NCBI RefSeq assembly: GCF_030812835.1
Contig: NZ_JAUSTM010000005.1
Location: forward strand, 1 to 64,000
Reading direction: 5' to 3'
Origin: Streptococcus moroccensis
GTDB taxonomy: Bacteria; Bacillota; Bacilli; Lactobacillales; Streptococcaceae
DNA length: 64,000 bases
Shown here: piece by piece, positions 55,873-64,000 of the stretch
Position numbering within the stretch: position 1 is the stretch's first letter
How the letters are laid out: every line of letters starts with the position of its first letter
Program-made: the position numbers and the translations under genes
The notes under the pieces: generated by a model
What the model saw: only the letters and a program-made list of their open reading frames with translations
What the model was told of the DNA's origin: nothing
The model's database searches: none

Positions 55873-56075
55873 TTATCTTTAGTTTTAAAATGATCTAAAG
55901 CGAGAAAATAGCTTGTCCTCGTCTTAGATTAACCATTACCATTACTGACTGTTTAGAGGTCTGGCTGCAACTTTTTCTCCGCAGTGATCGGTGGATTTGT
56001 CCAGTAATAGCATAGCCGATTTCATAGGGCTCTTTCAACTGAGACAGTCAGCTTTTTACTATAATAAATATCAAA

Positions 56076-56117
56076 CACAGCTTGAGCAAATAACTTGACA
56101 AGCCTGTGTTTTTTTGG
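56076..56117 (+). terminator. Second terminator upstream of the citrate cluster
   Basis: AACACAG-CTTG pairs with CAAG-CCTGTGTT around an AT-rich loop, followed by seven T. No gene lies directly before it. Confidence 0.6.
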
Positions 56118-56167
56118 TGTTTTGACTGTTTTTTTATTGTATTTTTGAGAAAAAAAGCACAAAACAA

Positions 56168-56176
56168 TGGTATACT
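56168..56176 (+). promoter_or_regulatory. Extended -10 promoter of the citrate cluster
   Basis: TGGTATACT (extended -10, TATACT at 56171-56176) lies 62 bases before ATG 56238. A weak TTGAGA is seen at 20 bases. Possible citrate-regulator binding sites in the A/T-rich upstream stretch could not be identified. Confidence 0.5.
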
Positions 56177-56237
56177 AGAGGTATGAATGGCTTGAAAGCG
56201 CCTACTGTATCATATCATATTAGAAAAGGTGGTCTTA

Positions 56238-57635
56238 ATGAAGCAAATACGGTTTACAGAGACAGTTTTGCGGGATGCTCATCAAAGTTTGATGGCGACA
56301 CGTCTGAGGACAGATGAGATGCTGCCAATCATGGCAGATTTAGACAGAGCTGGCTATAATGCTCTTGAGTGTTGGGGAGGAGCGACTTTTGATGCTTCTG
56401 TCCGCTACTTGAACGAGGATCCGTGGGAACGTTTAAGACAATTCAAAAAGAACGCTCCTAACACGCCCCTACAAATGCTACTACGTGGACAAAACTTATT
56501 AGGTTATCGCCATTATGCAGATGACATTGTTGAAAAATTTATAGAGTCAGCTGCTAAAAACGGTATGGATATCTTTCGGATCTTTGATGCGTTAAATGAT
56601 GTTCGAAATATTCAAGCCAGTGTTAAAGCAGTCAAGAAATTTGGTAAGCATGCGCAGGTAACTATTTGCTATACGACAAGTCCAGTTCATACGATTTCAT
56701 ACTACCAAAACCTGACTAAGGATATGGTGGCATTAGGAGCGGATTCGCTTTGTATCAAAGACATGGCTGGGATTCTAACACCAGCGGCAGTTAAAGAATT
56801 AATTCCTGCCCTCAAAGAGGTCACAGACTTACCGATTGAAGTTCACACGCATGCGACGAGTGGAACGTCTGAAATGACTTACTTAGCAGCGGTTGAAGCT
56901 GGTGCAGATATTATTGATACAGCCATTTCACCTCTAGCTGGGGGAACAAGTCAACCAGCTACAGAAAGCTTAGCTGTGGTTCTCAATGAATTAGGCTACG
57001 AAACAGGCCTAGACGATCAAGCACTTATCACAATCAGTGAGTATTTCAAACCCATAAAAGCAAAATATATCGAAGAAGGCATTTTAGCACCAAAAATCAT
57101 GGGCATTGAACCTCAAACCCTGCTGTATCAAGTGCCGGGTGGTATGCTCTCAAACTTGTATGCCCAGCTGAAGCAAGCTAATGCCGAAAACCTTTACGAT
57201 GAAGTGCTAAAAGAAGTGCCTAAGGTACGTGAAGACCTTGGCTACCCACCACTCGTGACACCGATGAGTCAAATGGTCGGCACACAGGCTGTCTTTAACG
57301 TGTTGACTAAAGAACGGTATAAAATGATTCCAAATGAAATCAAAGACTATGTTCGTGGGAAGTACGGCCAATCCCCTGCACCGATTAGTGACGTTATCAA
57401 GCAAAAAATTATTGGTGACGAAGAGGTTATTACAACACGTCCTGCTGACTTACTTGAGCCAGAGTTTGAGCATCTCAAAGCAGATCTGGCTGGGTTAGCT
57501 AAAACCGATGAAGATGTTCTTATCTGTGCTATGTTCCCTCAATTGGGTAAAGAGTTTTTAGAGAAAAAATACAATCCAAAAGCCCAAGAAGCTGATGATG
57601 CGTCTGAAATCATTCGCATCGAAGCTATCATGTAA
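56238..57635 (+). CDS. oadA: Oxaloacetate decarboxylase alpha subunit, carboxyltransferase
   Basis: From ATG 56238 the protein has 465 residues: the pyruvate carboxyltransferase TIM barrel (RFTETVLRDAHQSLMATRLRT, ECWGGATFDASVRYL, SLCIKDMAGILTP, EVHTHATSGTSEMTYLAAVEAGADIIDTA) and the PYC/OADA conserved region. It lacks the C-terminal biotin domain found in Klebsiella OadA; biotin is carried by the separate protein at 57953. The complex removes CO2 from oxaloacetate produced by citrate lyase and pumps sodium ions through OadB. Confidence 0.93.
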   Translation: MKQIRFTETVLRDAHQSLMATRLRTDEMLPIMADLDRAGYNALECWGGATFDASVRYLNEDPWERLRQFKKNAPNTPLQMLLRGQNLLGYRHYADDIVEKFIESAAKNGMDIFRIFDALNDVRNIQASVKAVKKFGKHAQVTICYTTSPVHTISYYQNLTKDMVALGADSLCIKDMAGILTPAAVKELIPALKEVTDLPIEVHTHATSGTSEMTYLAAVEAGADIIDTAISPLAGGTSQPATESLAVVLNELGYETGLDDQALITISEYFKPIKAKYIEEGILAPKIMGIEPQTLLYQVPGGMLSNLYAQLKQANAENLYDEVLKEVPKVREDLGYPPLVTPMSQMVGTQAVFNVLTKERYKMIPNEIKDYVRGKYGQSPAPISDVIKQKIIGDEEVITTRPADLLEPEFEHLKADLAGLAKTDEDVLICAMFPQLGKEFLEKKYNPKAQEADDASEIIRIEAIM

Positions 57636-57646
57636 GGAGGAAGCAA

Positions 57647-57937
57647 GTGGAAAATATTACGATTATGGAAGCCTTAGGGCTTTCTGCAGTAGCTATTATC
57701 GTCGTTATGATAGTGCTGGTCGGATTGATGCTTATCGTTAGTGGCTTCAAATACATTGGAGGCTCAGAACAAGTAGCTGTTGCCTCAACCCCACAGCCAG
57801 CAGCAAGTCCTGCACCAGCTGTGCTTGAAGAAGACGAAGAAACCAAAACGGTTGCCGCTCTGACAGCCCTAATCATGGCAAATGATAACCAACAGGATAA
57901 AAAATACCGCATCACATCTATTAAACGTATCAAGTAA
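57647..57937 (+). CDS. Oxaloacetate decarboxylase gamma-like (OadG) subunit
   Basis: A 96-residue protein starting at GTG 57647 after AAGGAGG: one N-terminal membrane segment (AIIVVMIVLVGLMLIVSGF, about 12-32) and a Pro/Ala/Glu-rich tail, as in OadG, which assembles the complex. It lies between the carboxyltransferase and the biotin carrier. Confidence 0.8.
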   Translation: MENITIMEALGLSAVAIIVVMIVLVGLMLIVSGFKYIGGSEQVAVASTPQPAASPAPAVLEEDEETKTVAALTALIMANDNQQDKKYRITSIKRIK

Positions 57938-57952
57938 GGAGTAGTTTAACAC

Positions 57953-58306
57953 ATGAAAAATTATCATATTACTGTCAATGGTAAAACCTACGATGTCTCA
58001 GTAGAAGAAGTCTCAGCGCAAGAATTCCAAGCTCAAGCTGCGTCAGCTCCTGCACCAGCAACTCCAGTTACTCCGGCATCACCAGCTGCTAGTTCTGGAA
58101 CACCTGTCAATGCACCGATGCCAGGAACCATTGTTTCTGTTAATGTGACAGCAGGAGATGCTGTTAAAGCAGGTCAAGTCCTCTGCATCTTGGAAGCTAT
58201 GAAAATGGAAAATGAAATTGTAGCGCCTGAAGATGGTACAGTAAGTAACGTCTTGGTTGCTAAAGGAGCACAAGTTGAAGCAGGTGCTACACTCGTCACA
58301 TTATAA
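57953..58306 (+). CDS. Biotin carboxyl carrier protein of the decarboxylase
   Basis: A 117-residue protein with an Ala/Pro-rich linker (about 25-48) and a biotinyl domain with the attachment motif EAMKMEN (biotinylated Lys about 83). It transfers CO2 from OadA to OadB. The split from the carboxyltransferase makes this a four-piece enzyme like those in other streptococci and lactobacilli. Confidence 0.9.
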   Translation: MKNYHITVNGKTYDVSVEEVSAQEFQAQAASAPAPATPVTPASPAASSGTPVNAPMPGTIVSVNVTAGDAVKAGQVLCILEAMKMENEIVAPEDGTVSNVLVAKGAQVEAGATLVTL

Positions 58307-58326
58307 GAGTTGGGAGGTTCACCATT

Positions 58327-59457
58327 ATGTTTGATGCCTTAATCGAGATGGTCACATCTTCAGGCCTCTTTGCTTTAGATTTTAAAACCTTGATTGCCTT
58401 AGGGATTGCCTGTGTCTTTCTCTACTTGGCTATTGCCAAAGGCTATGAGCCTTATTTGCTCATTCCCATTGCATTTGGAATGTTATTAGTAAACTTGCCA
58501 CTTGGTGGTCTGATGGATGCACCTGTTGATGGTTCGGGAGGCGGTTTGATTTACTACCTCTACCAAGGGGTAGATAAGGGGATATACCCACCGCTTATCT
58601 TCCTTTGTTTGGGAGCTACCACAGACTTTGGTCCCTTGATTTCCAACCCTAAGACCCTCCTTCTAGGTGGAGCGGCTCAAGTTGGTATCTTCGTTGCTTT
58701 GCTAGGTTCTATCATGTTAGGCATGACGGGTCCAGAGGCAGCTTCGATTGGGATTATCGGCGGTGCTGATGGCCCGACAGCTATTTACTTGTCTAGCCAG
58801 TTAGCCCCACATCTCTTGTCAACGATTGCCTTGGCTGCCTATTCTTACATGGCCTTGGTACCGATTATCCAACCGCCCATTATTCGTGCTTTGACGACTA
58901 AGGAACAACGTAAAGTGAAGATGGAACAGTTGCGACCTGTTTCCAAAAAAGAAAAGATTCTCTTCCCGATTGTGGTTACGATCTTTACAGTTTTACTGTT
59001 GCCATCGTCAGCTCCACTAATCGGAATGCTAATGCTAGGTAACCTGATTAAAGAATCTGGTCAAGTGCCAAAAATTACTGAGACACTCTCCAATTCAATG
59101 ATGTACATTATCACGATTCTTTTGGGTGTTAGTGTGGGTGCAAAAGCTAAGGCAGATGTTCTCCTATCACCAGATACCCTTAAAATTATCCTTCTCGGCT
59201 TGGTTGCCTTTGCAGCAGGTACAGCAGCTGGAGTCCTGATGGGACGGTTAATGTACCATCTCACTAAAGGGAAAATTAATCCAATGATCGGTGCCGCAGG
59301 TGTGTCAGCAGTTCCGATGGCAGCTCGTGTTGTTCAGGGTGTCGGTGTCGAAGAAGACCCTTCAAACTTCTTGTTGATGCATGCCATGGGGCCAAACGTT
59401 GCCGGTGTTATCGGCTCTGCCGTTGCAGCAGGTGTGCTCTTACAATATTTCGGATAA
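58327..59457 (+). CDS. oadB: Sodium-translocating decarboxylase beta subunit
   Basis: A 376-residue membrane protein with about nine to ten segments and the family motif [19 protein letters not shown] (Asp for sodium and proton), [20 protein letters not shown] [15 protein letters not shown], and [23 protein letters not shown] near the end. It couples decarboxylation of carboxybiotin to sodium export. AGGAGGTTC-like GGGAGG stands before ATG. Confidence 0.93.
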   Translation: MFDALIEMVTSSGLFALDFKTLIALGIACVFLYLAIAKGYEPYLLIPIAFGMLLVNLPLGGLMDAPVDGSGGGLIYYLYQGVDKGIYPPLIFLCLGATTDFGPLISNPKTLLLGGAAQVGIFVALLGSIMLGMTGPEAASIGIIGGADGPTAIYLSSQLAPHLLSTIALAAYSYMALVPIIQPPIIRALTTKEQRKVKMEQLRPVSKKEKILFPIVVTIFTVLLLPSSAPLIGMLMLGNLIKESGQVPKITETLSNSMMYIITILLGVSVGAKAKADVLLSPDTLKIILLGLVAFAAGTAAGVLMGRLMYHLTKGKINPMIGAAGVSAVPMAARVVQGVGVEEDPSNFLLMHAMGPNVAGVIGSAVAAGVLLQYFG

Positions 59458-59503
59458 TTTAGTTATCATATCATTCTCATCACATAGAAAGGATCGTCTA
59501 AAA

Positions 59504-59821
59504 ATGAGTTTTGACATTAAACAAGCTGGTTTAGCAGGGACCTTAGAGTCTTCTGATATTCAAGTGGTTATTGAACCAGCTACAGGACAAACCATTGATT
59601 TGACGTTGCAAAGTTCTGTTGAAAAACAATTTGGACGCCAAATCCGCAAAGTGATTTTAGAAACGCTTGACAGTCTAGGAATCACAGCAGCAAAAGTGGA
59701 AGCTGTTGATAAAGGAGCCTTGGATTGTACAATTAAGGCGCGCGTTATCGCTGCAGCACATCGTGCCAACGGTACAGTAGATGCGATTAACTGGGAGGAG
59801 ATTGAAACATGGAACGTTTAA
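59504..59821 (+). CDS. citD: Citrate lyase acyl carrier protein (gamma subunit)
   Basis: From ATG 59504 (AAAGGA before it) the protein has 105 residues. The serine for the phosphoribosyl-dephospho-CoA group lies in AGTLESSD (Ser14 or 15). [18 protein letters not shown] matches CitD. It overlaps citE by 13 bases. The frame extends upstream into oadB without a start signal. Confidence 0.93.
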   Translation: MSFDIKQAGLAGTLESSDIQVVIEPATGQTIDLTLQSSVEKQFGRQIRKVILETLDSLGITAAKVEAVDKGALDCTIKARVIAAAHRANGTVDAINWEEIETWNV

Positions 59822-60702
59822 GAAGAACAATGATGTTTGTCCCAGCAAGTAACGCTGCTATGCTAAGAGATGCCAATCTTTACGGAGCAGATTCAATCAT
59901 GTTTGACTTGGAAGATTCTGTTTCCTTGAAAGAAAAAGATTCTGCGCGTTTCCTTTTGTACCAAGCAGTTAAAACCTTTGATTTTGGAGATACTGAAACC
60001 ATCGTTCGGATCAATGACCTTGCGGCAGGTGGTCGTGACGATGTTGAAGCCATGGTTCGTGCAGGCATTGACTGTATTCGTCTTCCTAAAACAGAAACAG
60101 CGCAAGACGTTATCGATGTGGCTGAAGTGATTACAGAAGTCGAAGAAAAAATCGGCCGTGACATTGGCTCAACCAAGATGTTTTGTGCCATCGAAGGGCC
60201 AACTGGGGTCTTTAATGCCTTAGCGATTGCGACAGCTAGTGAGCGTGTAGTAGGGATTGCCCTTGGAGCCGAGGACTATGTAACGTCAATGAAGACAAAA
60301 CGTTATCCTGAGCGTAATGGGGAAGAACTGTTCTTTGCTCGGTCTATGATTGTCCACGCAGCACGTGCTGCAGGTATCGCAGCTGTCGATACAGTCTTCT
60401 CTGATGTAAACGATATGGAAAACTTCCGTCGTGAAGTGGAACGGATCAAACAACTTGGCTTTGATGGCAAATCTGTTATCAACCCACGTCAAATTCCTGT
60501 GGTCAACGAAGTCTTTGCCCCAACAGAAAAAGAAATTGACAATGCACACCAAGTTATGTTTGCCATTGCAGATGCTGAGGCTAAGGGGTCTGGTGTCGTT
60601 TCCTTAAACGGTAAGATGGTTGATAAACCAATCGTGGAACGTGCACAGCGAGTGCTCGCTTTAGCAGCTGCGGCAGGATTGATAGAAGAAGAGGAGGCTT
60701 AA
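59809..60702 (+). CDS. citE: Citrate lyase beta subunit (citryl-ACP lyase)
   Basis: A 297-residue HpcH/HpaI-fold protein: [42 protein letters not shown], with the metal-binding Glu and Asp in [10 protein letters not shown] and [12 protein letters not shown]. It cleaves citryl-S-ACP to oxaloacetate and acetyl-S-ACP. Confidence 0.95.
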   Translation: MERLRRTMMFVPASNAAMLRDANLYGADSIMFDLEDSVSLKEKDSARFLLYQAVKTFDFGDTETIVRINDLAAGGRDDVEAMVRAGIDCIRLPKTETAQDVIDVAEVITEVEEKIGRDIGSTKMFCAIEGPTGVFNALAIATASERVVGIALGAEDYVTSMKTKRYPERNGEELFFARSMIVHAARAAGIAAVDTVFSDVNDMENFRREVERIKQLGFDGKSVINPRQIPVVNEVFAPTEKEIDNAHQVMFAIADAEAKGSGVVSLNGKMVDKPIVERAQRVLALAAAAGLIEEEEA

Positions 60703-60703
60703 G

Positions 60704-61924
60704 ATGGTTGTAAACAAATTAGGACGAGACATTCCTCAAGAGTACGCAGATCAATTTGGTGTTTTTGAAGGTGAACTTGAAAACATTAAAGACTATCAGG
60801 AATCAACGCGTACCATCAAGCCTGCTAAACCTCGCGATGAAAAGTTAGTGGGATCAATCCGTGAAGCGATTGAAAAAACGGGTCTTAAAGATGGCATGAC
60901 CATTTCCTTCCACCACCATTTCCGTGAAGGGGACTATGTCATGAACATGGTCATGGATGAAATTGCCAAGATGGGCTTTAAGAATTTATCGATTGCCCCA
61001 AGTTCAATTGCCAATGTCCATGAGCCTTTAATCGAGCATATCAAAAACGGTGTCGTGACCAATATCACCTCATCTGGACTTCGTGACAAATTAGGAGCTG
61101 CTATTTCTGAGGGAATCATGGAAAATCCTGTTGTCATTCGCTCGCATGGTGGCCGTGCCCGTGCCATCGCCCGTGGTGATGTTCACATCGATGTGGCCTT
61201 TCTCGGAGCTCCAAGTTCTGATGAATACGGTAACGCTAACGGAACCAAAGGTAAGGCCGTTTGTGGGTCCCTTGGTTACGCCATGGTTGATGCAAAATAT
61301 GCGGATCAGGTTGTTATCATTACCGATACCTTAGTCCCATATCCTAATACGCCAATCAGTATTCCTCAAACAGATGTTGACTATGTGGTGGTTGTTGACG
61401 AGATTGGAGATCCTAAGGGGATTGCCAAAGGGGCTACCCGTTTTACTAAGAATCCAAAAGAACTCTTGATTGCAGAATACGCAGCAAAAGTGATTACGAA
61501 TTCACCATACTACAAAGAAGGCTTTTCTTTCCAAACAGGAACTGGTGGAGCATCCCTAGCAGTTACACGCTTTATGCGTGAAGCCATGAAAAAAGATGGC
61601 ATCACTGCTAGCTTTGCCCTTGGTGGGATTACCAATGCCATGGTTGAACTTCTAGAAGAAGGTCTGGTTGAAAAAATCATCGACGTTCAAGACTTTGACC
61701 ATCCATCAGCACTCTCGATCGACCGTAATGCTGGTAAACACTACGAGATTGATGCCAACATGTATGCTTCACCGCTTAGCAAAGGATCTATGGTCAACCG
61801 TTTAGATACATGTATCCTTTCAGCCCTTGAGGTTGACACAGACTTTAACGTCAATGTTATGACAGGGTCTGATGGGGTCATCCGCGGGGCGTCAGGTGGA
61901 CACTGTGATACAGCCTTTGCTTAA
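60704..61924 (+). CDS. citF: Citrate lyase alpha subunit, first part (interrupted gene)
   Basis: A 406-codon frame encoding the first four fifths of CitF (citrate:acetyl-ACP transferase): [84 protein letters not shown]. It ends at TAA 61922-61924 after HCDTAFA. The same frame continues at once with AAG ATG AGT and encodes the missing C-terminus (61928-62245). The combined length, 60704-62245, is 512 residues plus the internal stop, the normal size of CitF (about 510). Truncated alone it lacks the conserved C-terminal domain and is probably inactive. Confidence 0.85.
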   Translation: MVVNKLGRDIPQEYADQFGVFEGELENIKDYQESTRTIKPAKPRDEKLVGSIREAIEKTGLKDGMTISFHHHFREGDYVMNMVMDEIAKMGFKNLSIAPSSIANVHEPLIEHIKNGVVTNITSSGLRDKLGAAISEGIMENPVVIRSHGGRARAIARGDVHIDVAFLGAPSSDEYGNANGTKGKAVCGSLGYAMVDAKYADQVVIITDTLVPYPNTPISIPQTDVDYVVVVDEIGDPKGIAKGATRFTKNPKELLIAEYAAKVITNSPYYKEGFSFQTGTGGASLAVTRFMREAMKKDGITASFALGGITNAMVELLEEGLVEKIIDVQDFDHPSALSIDRNAGKHYEIDANMYASPLSKGSMVNRLDTCILSALEVDTDFNVNVMTGSDGVIRGASGGHCDTAFA

Positions 61925-61927
61925 AAG

Positions 61928-62245
61928 ATGAGTCTAGTTATCTCACCTTTGGTACGCGGACGCATTCCGACCTTTGTTGAAAAAGTCAACACTGTTATCA
62001 CACCAGGTACTAGTGTTGATGTCGTGGTAACGGAAATCGGTATCTCAGTTAACCCGAACCGTCCTGACCTAGTTGAACACTTCAAGGACCTGAAAGTTCC
62101 TCAATTCACTATTAAGGAATTACAGGAAAAAGCCTATGAAATTGTAGGCAATCCTGATCCGATCGAATATGGTGATAAGGTTGTTGCCTTAATTGAGTAT
62201 CGTGATGGAACACTCATTGACACTGTTAAAAATATAAAAAATTAA
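61928..62245 (+). CDS. citF: Citrate lyase alpha subunit, C-terminal part
   Basis: A 105-codon frame (MSLVISPLVRGRIPTFVEKV..., GTSVDVVVTEIGISVNPNRPDLVEHF) in the same frame as the preceding part and matching the C-terminal end of normal CitF. Three bases separate it from the internal TAA. The ATG at 61928 has no ribosome binding site (the sequence before it is TTGCTTAAAAG), so expression would need readthrough or restart at the stop. It should be read with the previous entry as one interrupted gene. Confidence 0.8.
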   Translation: MSLVISPLVRGRIPTFVEKVNTVITPGTSVDVVVTEIGISVNPNRPDLVEHFKDLKVPQFTIKELQEKAYEIVGNPDPIEYGDKVVALIEYRDGTLIDTVKNIKN

Positions 62246-62270
62246 AACATTTTTGGGGGAGGAAAATTTC

Positions 62271-63557
62271 ATGAAAAAGATGAAATTTCTAGGTTTGCCA
62301 CCTGTACTAGCTGCAGGTCTTATCGTTATCTGTTTGGTAACAATGTATACGGGAGCTTTGTCAAAAGATTTGGCAGGTGCCTTTGCTATCATGCTGTCAA
62401 TCGGTGTGATCTTTAATGAGATTGGGAAACGTATTCCAATTTGGAACACCTACATCGGTGGTGGTTTGGTATTAGCCTTCTTAGGAAGCTCTGCCTTAGT
62501 TTATTTCAATGCTATTCCTGAGGAATATGTAGAGTTGATGAACTTTGCAACAGAAGATGCCAACTTCTTGACGCTCTTCATCGTTATGTTGATTACAGGA
62601 TCCATTTTAGGGCTTGAGCGCAAACTCTTGTTACGTTCTATGGCTGGATACATCCCTGCGATCTTAGGTGGTGTGGCTGGAGCTGGCTTACTCGGGATTC
62701 TCTTTGGTTTGTTGTTTGGTATCAACCCAGCCGACGTTATGATTAAATACGTCCTTCCAATTATGGGTGGTGGTAACGGTGCTGGTGCTGTTCCGCTCAG
62801 TCAAATTTATGAAAAAACGACTGGTCAACCAGCAGCAACTTACTATAGTTTTGCCATTACAATCCTAACTATTGCCAACATCTTTGCCATCATTACAGCA
62901 GGTATCTTAAATGGTATCGGTAAAAAACAACCTAAATTGACTGGTGATGGAAAAAGTTTGATGCGTAAGAGCAGTGAAATTGAAGTTGAAGAAGAAACTG
63001 TTAAACTTTCTATGATTGACTACGGTGGTGCTTTCCTTCTTGCCCTGTCTTTCTATGCTTTAGGACGTCTCTTTAGTGAGGTCTTATTACCAACGGTCTT
63101 TGGTGTAGCTATCCATACCTTTGCTTACATGATTATCTTCGTGGTTATCGCTAACGCAACAGGTATCATTCCTACTTATGTCCGCAAGGCGGCAACAGTG
63201 CTTCAAAGCTTCTTCACGAAAAACATGATTCTCATCATCATGGTAGGTGTCGGTATCGATACAGACCTTGGAGAATTACTAGCAGCTCTTACCTTCTCAA
63301 ACGTTGTCATGGCCTTGGTGATCGTTATTGGTGCTATCCTTGGATCAGCTATTGTCGGCTACCTTGTTGGTTTTTACCCTATCGATTCAGCCGTTACAGC
63401 TGGTCTTTGTATGGCTAACCGTGGTGGTTCTGGAGACTTGGCCGTTCTTGGTGCGGCAGAACGTATGGACTTGATCTCATACGCCCAACTTTCTTCTCGT
63501 CTCGGTGGTGGCCTTGTCCTTGTCATTGCAAGTATCATCTTCGGAATGTTCTTGTAA
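62271..63557 (+). CDS. 2-hydroxycarboxylate transporter (CitS/CitP/MaeP family)
   Basis: From ATG 62271 (GGGGGAGG before it) the protein has 428 residues with about 11 membrane segments. The two GGxG loops of the family are seen as PIMGGGNGAGAVPLSQIYEKTTG and CMANRGGSGDLAVLGAAERM. These transporters carry citrate or malate with sodium or in exchange for lactate. In this cluster citrate is the likely substrate; malate cannot be excluded. Confidence 0.92.
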   Translation: MKKMKFLGLPPVLAAGLIVICLVTMYTGALSKDLAGAFAIMLSIGVIFNEIGKRIPIWNTYIGGGLVLAFLGSSALVYFNAIPEEYVELMNFATEDANFLTLFIVMLITGSILGLERKLLLRSMAGYIPAILGGVAGAGLLGILFGLLFGINPADVMIKYVLPIMGGGNGAGAVPLSQIYEKTTGQPAATYYSFAITILTIANIFAIITAGILNGIGKKQPKLTGDGKSLMRKSSEIEVEEETVKLSMIDYGGAFLLALSFYALGRLFSEVLLPTVFGVAIHTFAYMIIFVVIANATGIIPTYVRKAATVLQSFFTKNMILIIMVGVGIDTDLGELLAALTFSNVVMALVIVIGAILGSAIVGYLVGFYPIDSAVTAGLCMANRGGSGDLAVLGAAERMDLISYAQLSSRLGGGLVLVIASIIFGMFL

Positions 63558-63578
63558 TCCGAATAATAGTATAAACTC

Positions 63579-63611
63579 AAAGAAGGCTGGACAGTTGCTC
63601 AGCCTTCTTTA
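63579..63611 (+). terminator. Terminator after the transporter gene
   Basis: AAAGAAGGCTG pairs with CAGCCTTCTTT around a nine- to ten-base loop. It may be partial, since cit genes continue downstream. Confidence 0.8.
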
Positions 63612-63719
63612 AATGGTCATGGTTAAACGTCAAGCGCTCAAAAAATAGGGGAACAGCCGGGCTGATTAGCTATTGGGACTCCATAAGCTAGCAAAGGGAG
63701 TCGAAAAAGGGGAGAAAAT

Positions 63720-64000
63720 ATGTTTGAAACAGGTCAGTCCGTTACACTGCAGGACGTATTGAATGCACGGGAATCAAGGGTTCAGTTGCAAAATGAGTTG
63801 CTGAAGCAATACGAAGGGAATACCCTCATCAACTACAAATGCAATATTCCAGGACCAATCAAAAATAATGCCGCTATAAAAGCCCTTTTTCAACAAGGGT
63901 TTAATGACATTATCCGGTCAATCGTTGACCATAATGTTCAGGTCATTGACCAAAAAGTGATCAATTGGAAAACAGGTATCGAAGCCTTCATCATGGTAGC
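63720..64000 (+). CDS. citX: CitX, apo-citrate lyase holo-ACP synthase (partial)
   Basis: The frame starts at ATG 63720 with AAGGGGAG before it and runs to the window edge (93 codons seen). MFETGQSVTLQDVLNARESRVQLQNEL and YKCNIPGPIKNN match the N-terminus of CitX, which attaches the phosphoribosyl-dephospho-CoA group to CitD. The 3' end lies beyond the window, as do any citC and citG genes. Confidence 0.85.
   Translation, partial: MFETGQSVTLQDVLNARESRVQLQNELLKQYEGNTLINYKCNIPGPIKNNAAIKALFQQGFNDIIRSIVDHNVQVIDQKVINWKTGIEAFIMV

Noticed and set aside
61922..61927. Selenocysteine or programmed frameshift at the citF stop
   Set aside because: The codon is TAA rather than TGA, the frame is the same on both sides, and no slippery heptamer or following structure is visible.

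Overview
The window is low-to-moderate GC Firmicute chromosome and almost certainly Streptococcus. The evidence is late-competence genes (comEA-comEC, coiA) with ComX boxes of the TACGAATA type, prsA next to an alaS T-box, a leuABCD operon with a DUF1294 gene inside it, many PTS permeases, and a biotin-dependent citrate fermentation cluster. I cannot name the species from sequence alone. No rRNA or tRNA gene, CRISPR array or prophage is visible.

Layout. (1) 1-7100: a candidate small RNA, a PadR regulator with an HAAS/DUF4097 partner, the DEAD-box RNA helicase, an intact IS1182-family element inserted in the loop of the helicase terminator, a lipid kinase and a GT8 glycosyltransferase. (2) 7200-15980: a sulfated-sugar operon. 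A BglG/LicT antiterminator with two RNA target sites (RAT) controls two PTS permeases, a cytoplasmic Cys-type sulfatase, two different sulfatase-activating enzymes (radical-SAM anSME and oxygen-dependent FGE), and a TauE/SafE anion exporter. (3) 15990-22390: AraC regulators, two GPH-family sugar symporters, a GH43 enzyme and the stub of a deleted GH3 gene. (4) 22460-29230: pbuX-xpt, tRNA methyltransferase, GIY-YIG protein, plsC, and the competence operon comEA-comEC. (5) 29290-34490: leucine operon with a leader peptide and attenuator, then leuA, leuB, DUF1294, leuC, leuD. (6) 34560-39490: a catabolite-controlled GH1 / DUF871 / lactose-cellobiose-type PTS operon without its own EIIA. (7) 39500-49090: coiA-pepF, a TVP38 membrane protein, a GNAT enzyme, an O-methyltransferase, prsA under a CiaR-like box, and an alanine T-box driving a LURP-one protein and alaS. 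(8) 49090-56200: a palindrome-rich intergenic element, an oxidoreductase, an amidase, an amino-acid ABC transporter (binding protein and permease only), and a DUF1576 membrane protein. (9) 56200-64000: oxaloacetate decarboxylase (oadA, oadG, biotin carrier, oadB), citrate lyase (citD, citE, citF), a 2-hydroxycarboxylate transporter and the start of citX.

How the genes work together. The 7.2-16 kb operon reads as import and phosphorylation of a sulfated sugar by PTS, intracellular desulfation by a formylglycine enzyme that can be matured with or without oxygen, and export of the released sulfur oxyanion. The right end imports citrate, splits it with citrate lyase, and decarboxylates oxaloacetate with a membrane sodium-pump type complex. 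The citF gene there carries an in-frame stop codon, so the pathway may be broken or rely on readthrough or restart.

Main points of interest: the paired oxygen-dependent and oxygen-independent sulfatase maturases in one operon, the stop codon in citF, the IS insertion exactly in a terminator loop, PrsA without a lipobox cysteine, three apparently leaderless genes, and multi-hairpin intergenic elements at 42.3-42.7 kb and 49.1-49.5 kb.
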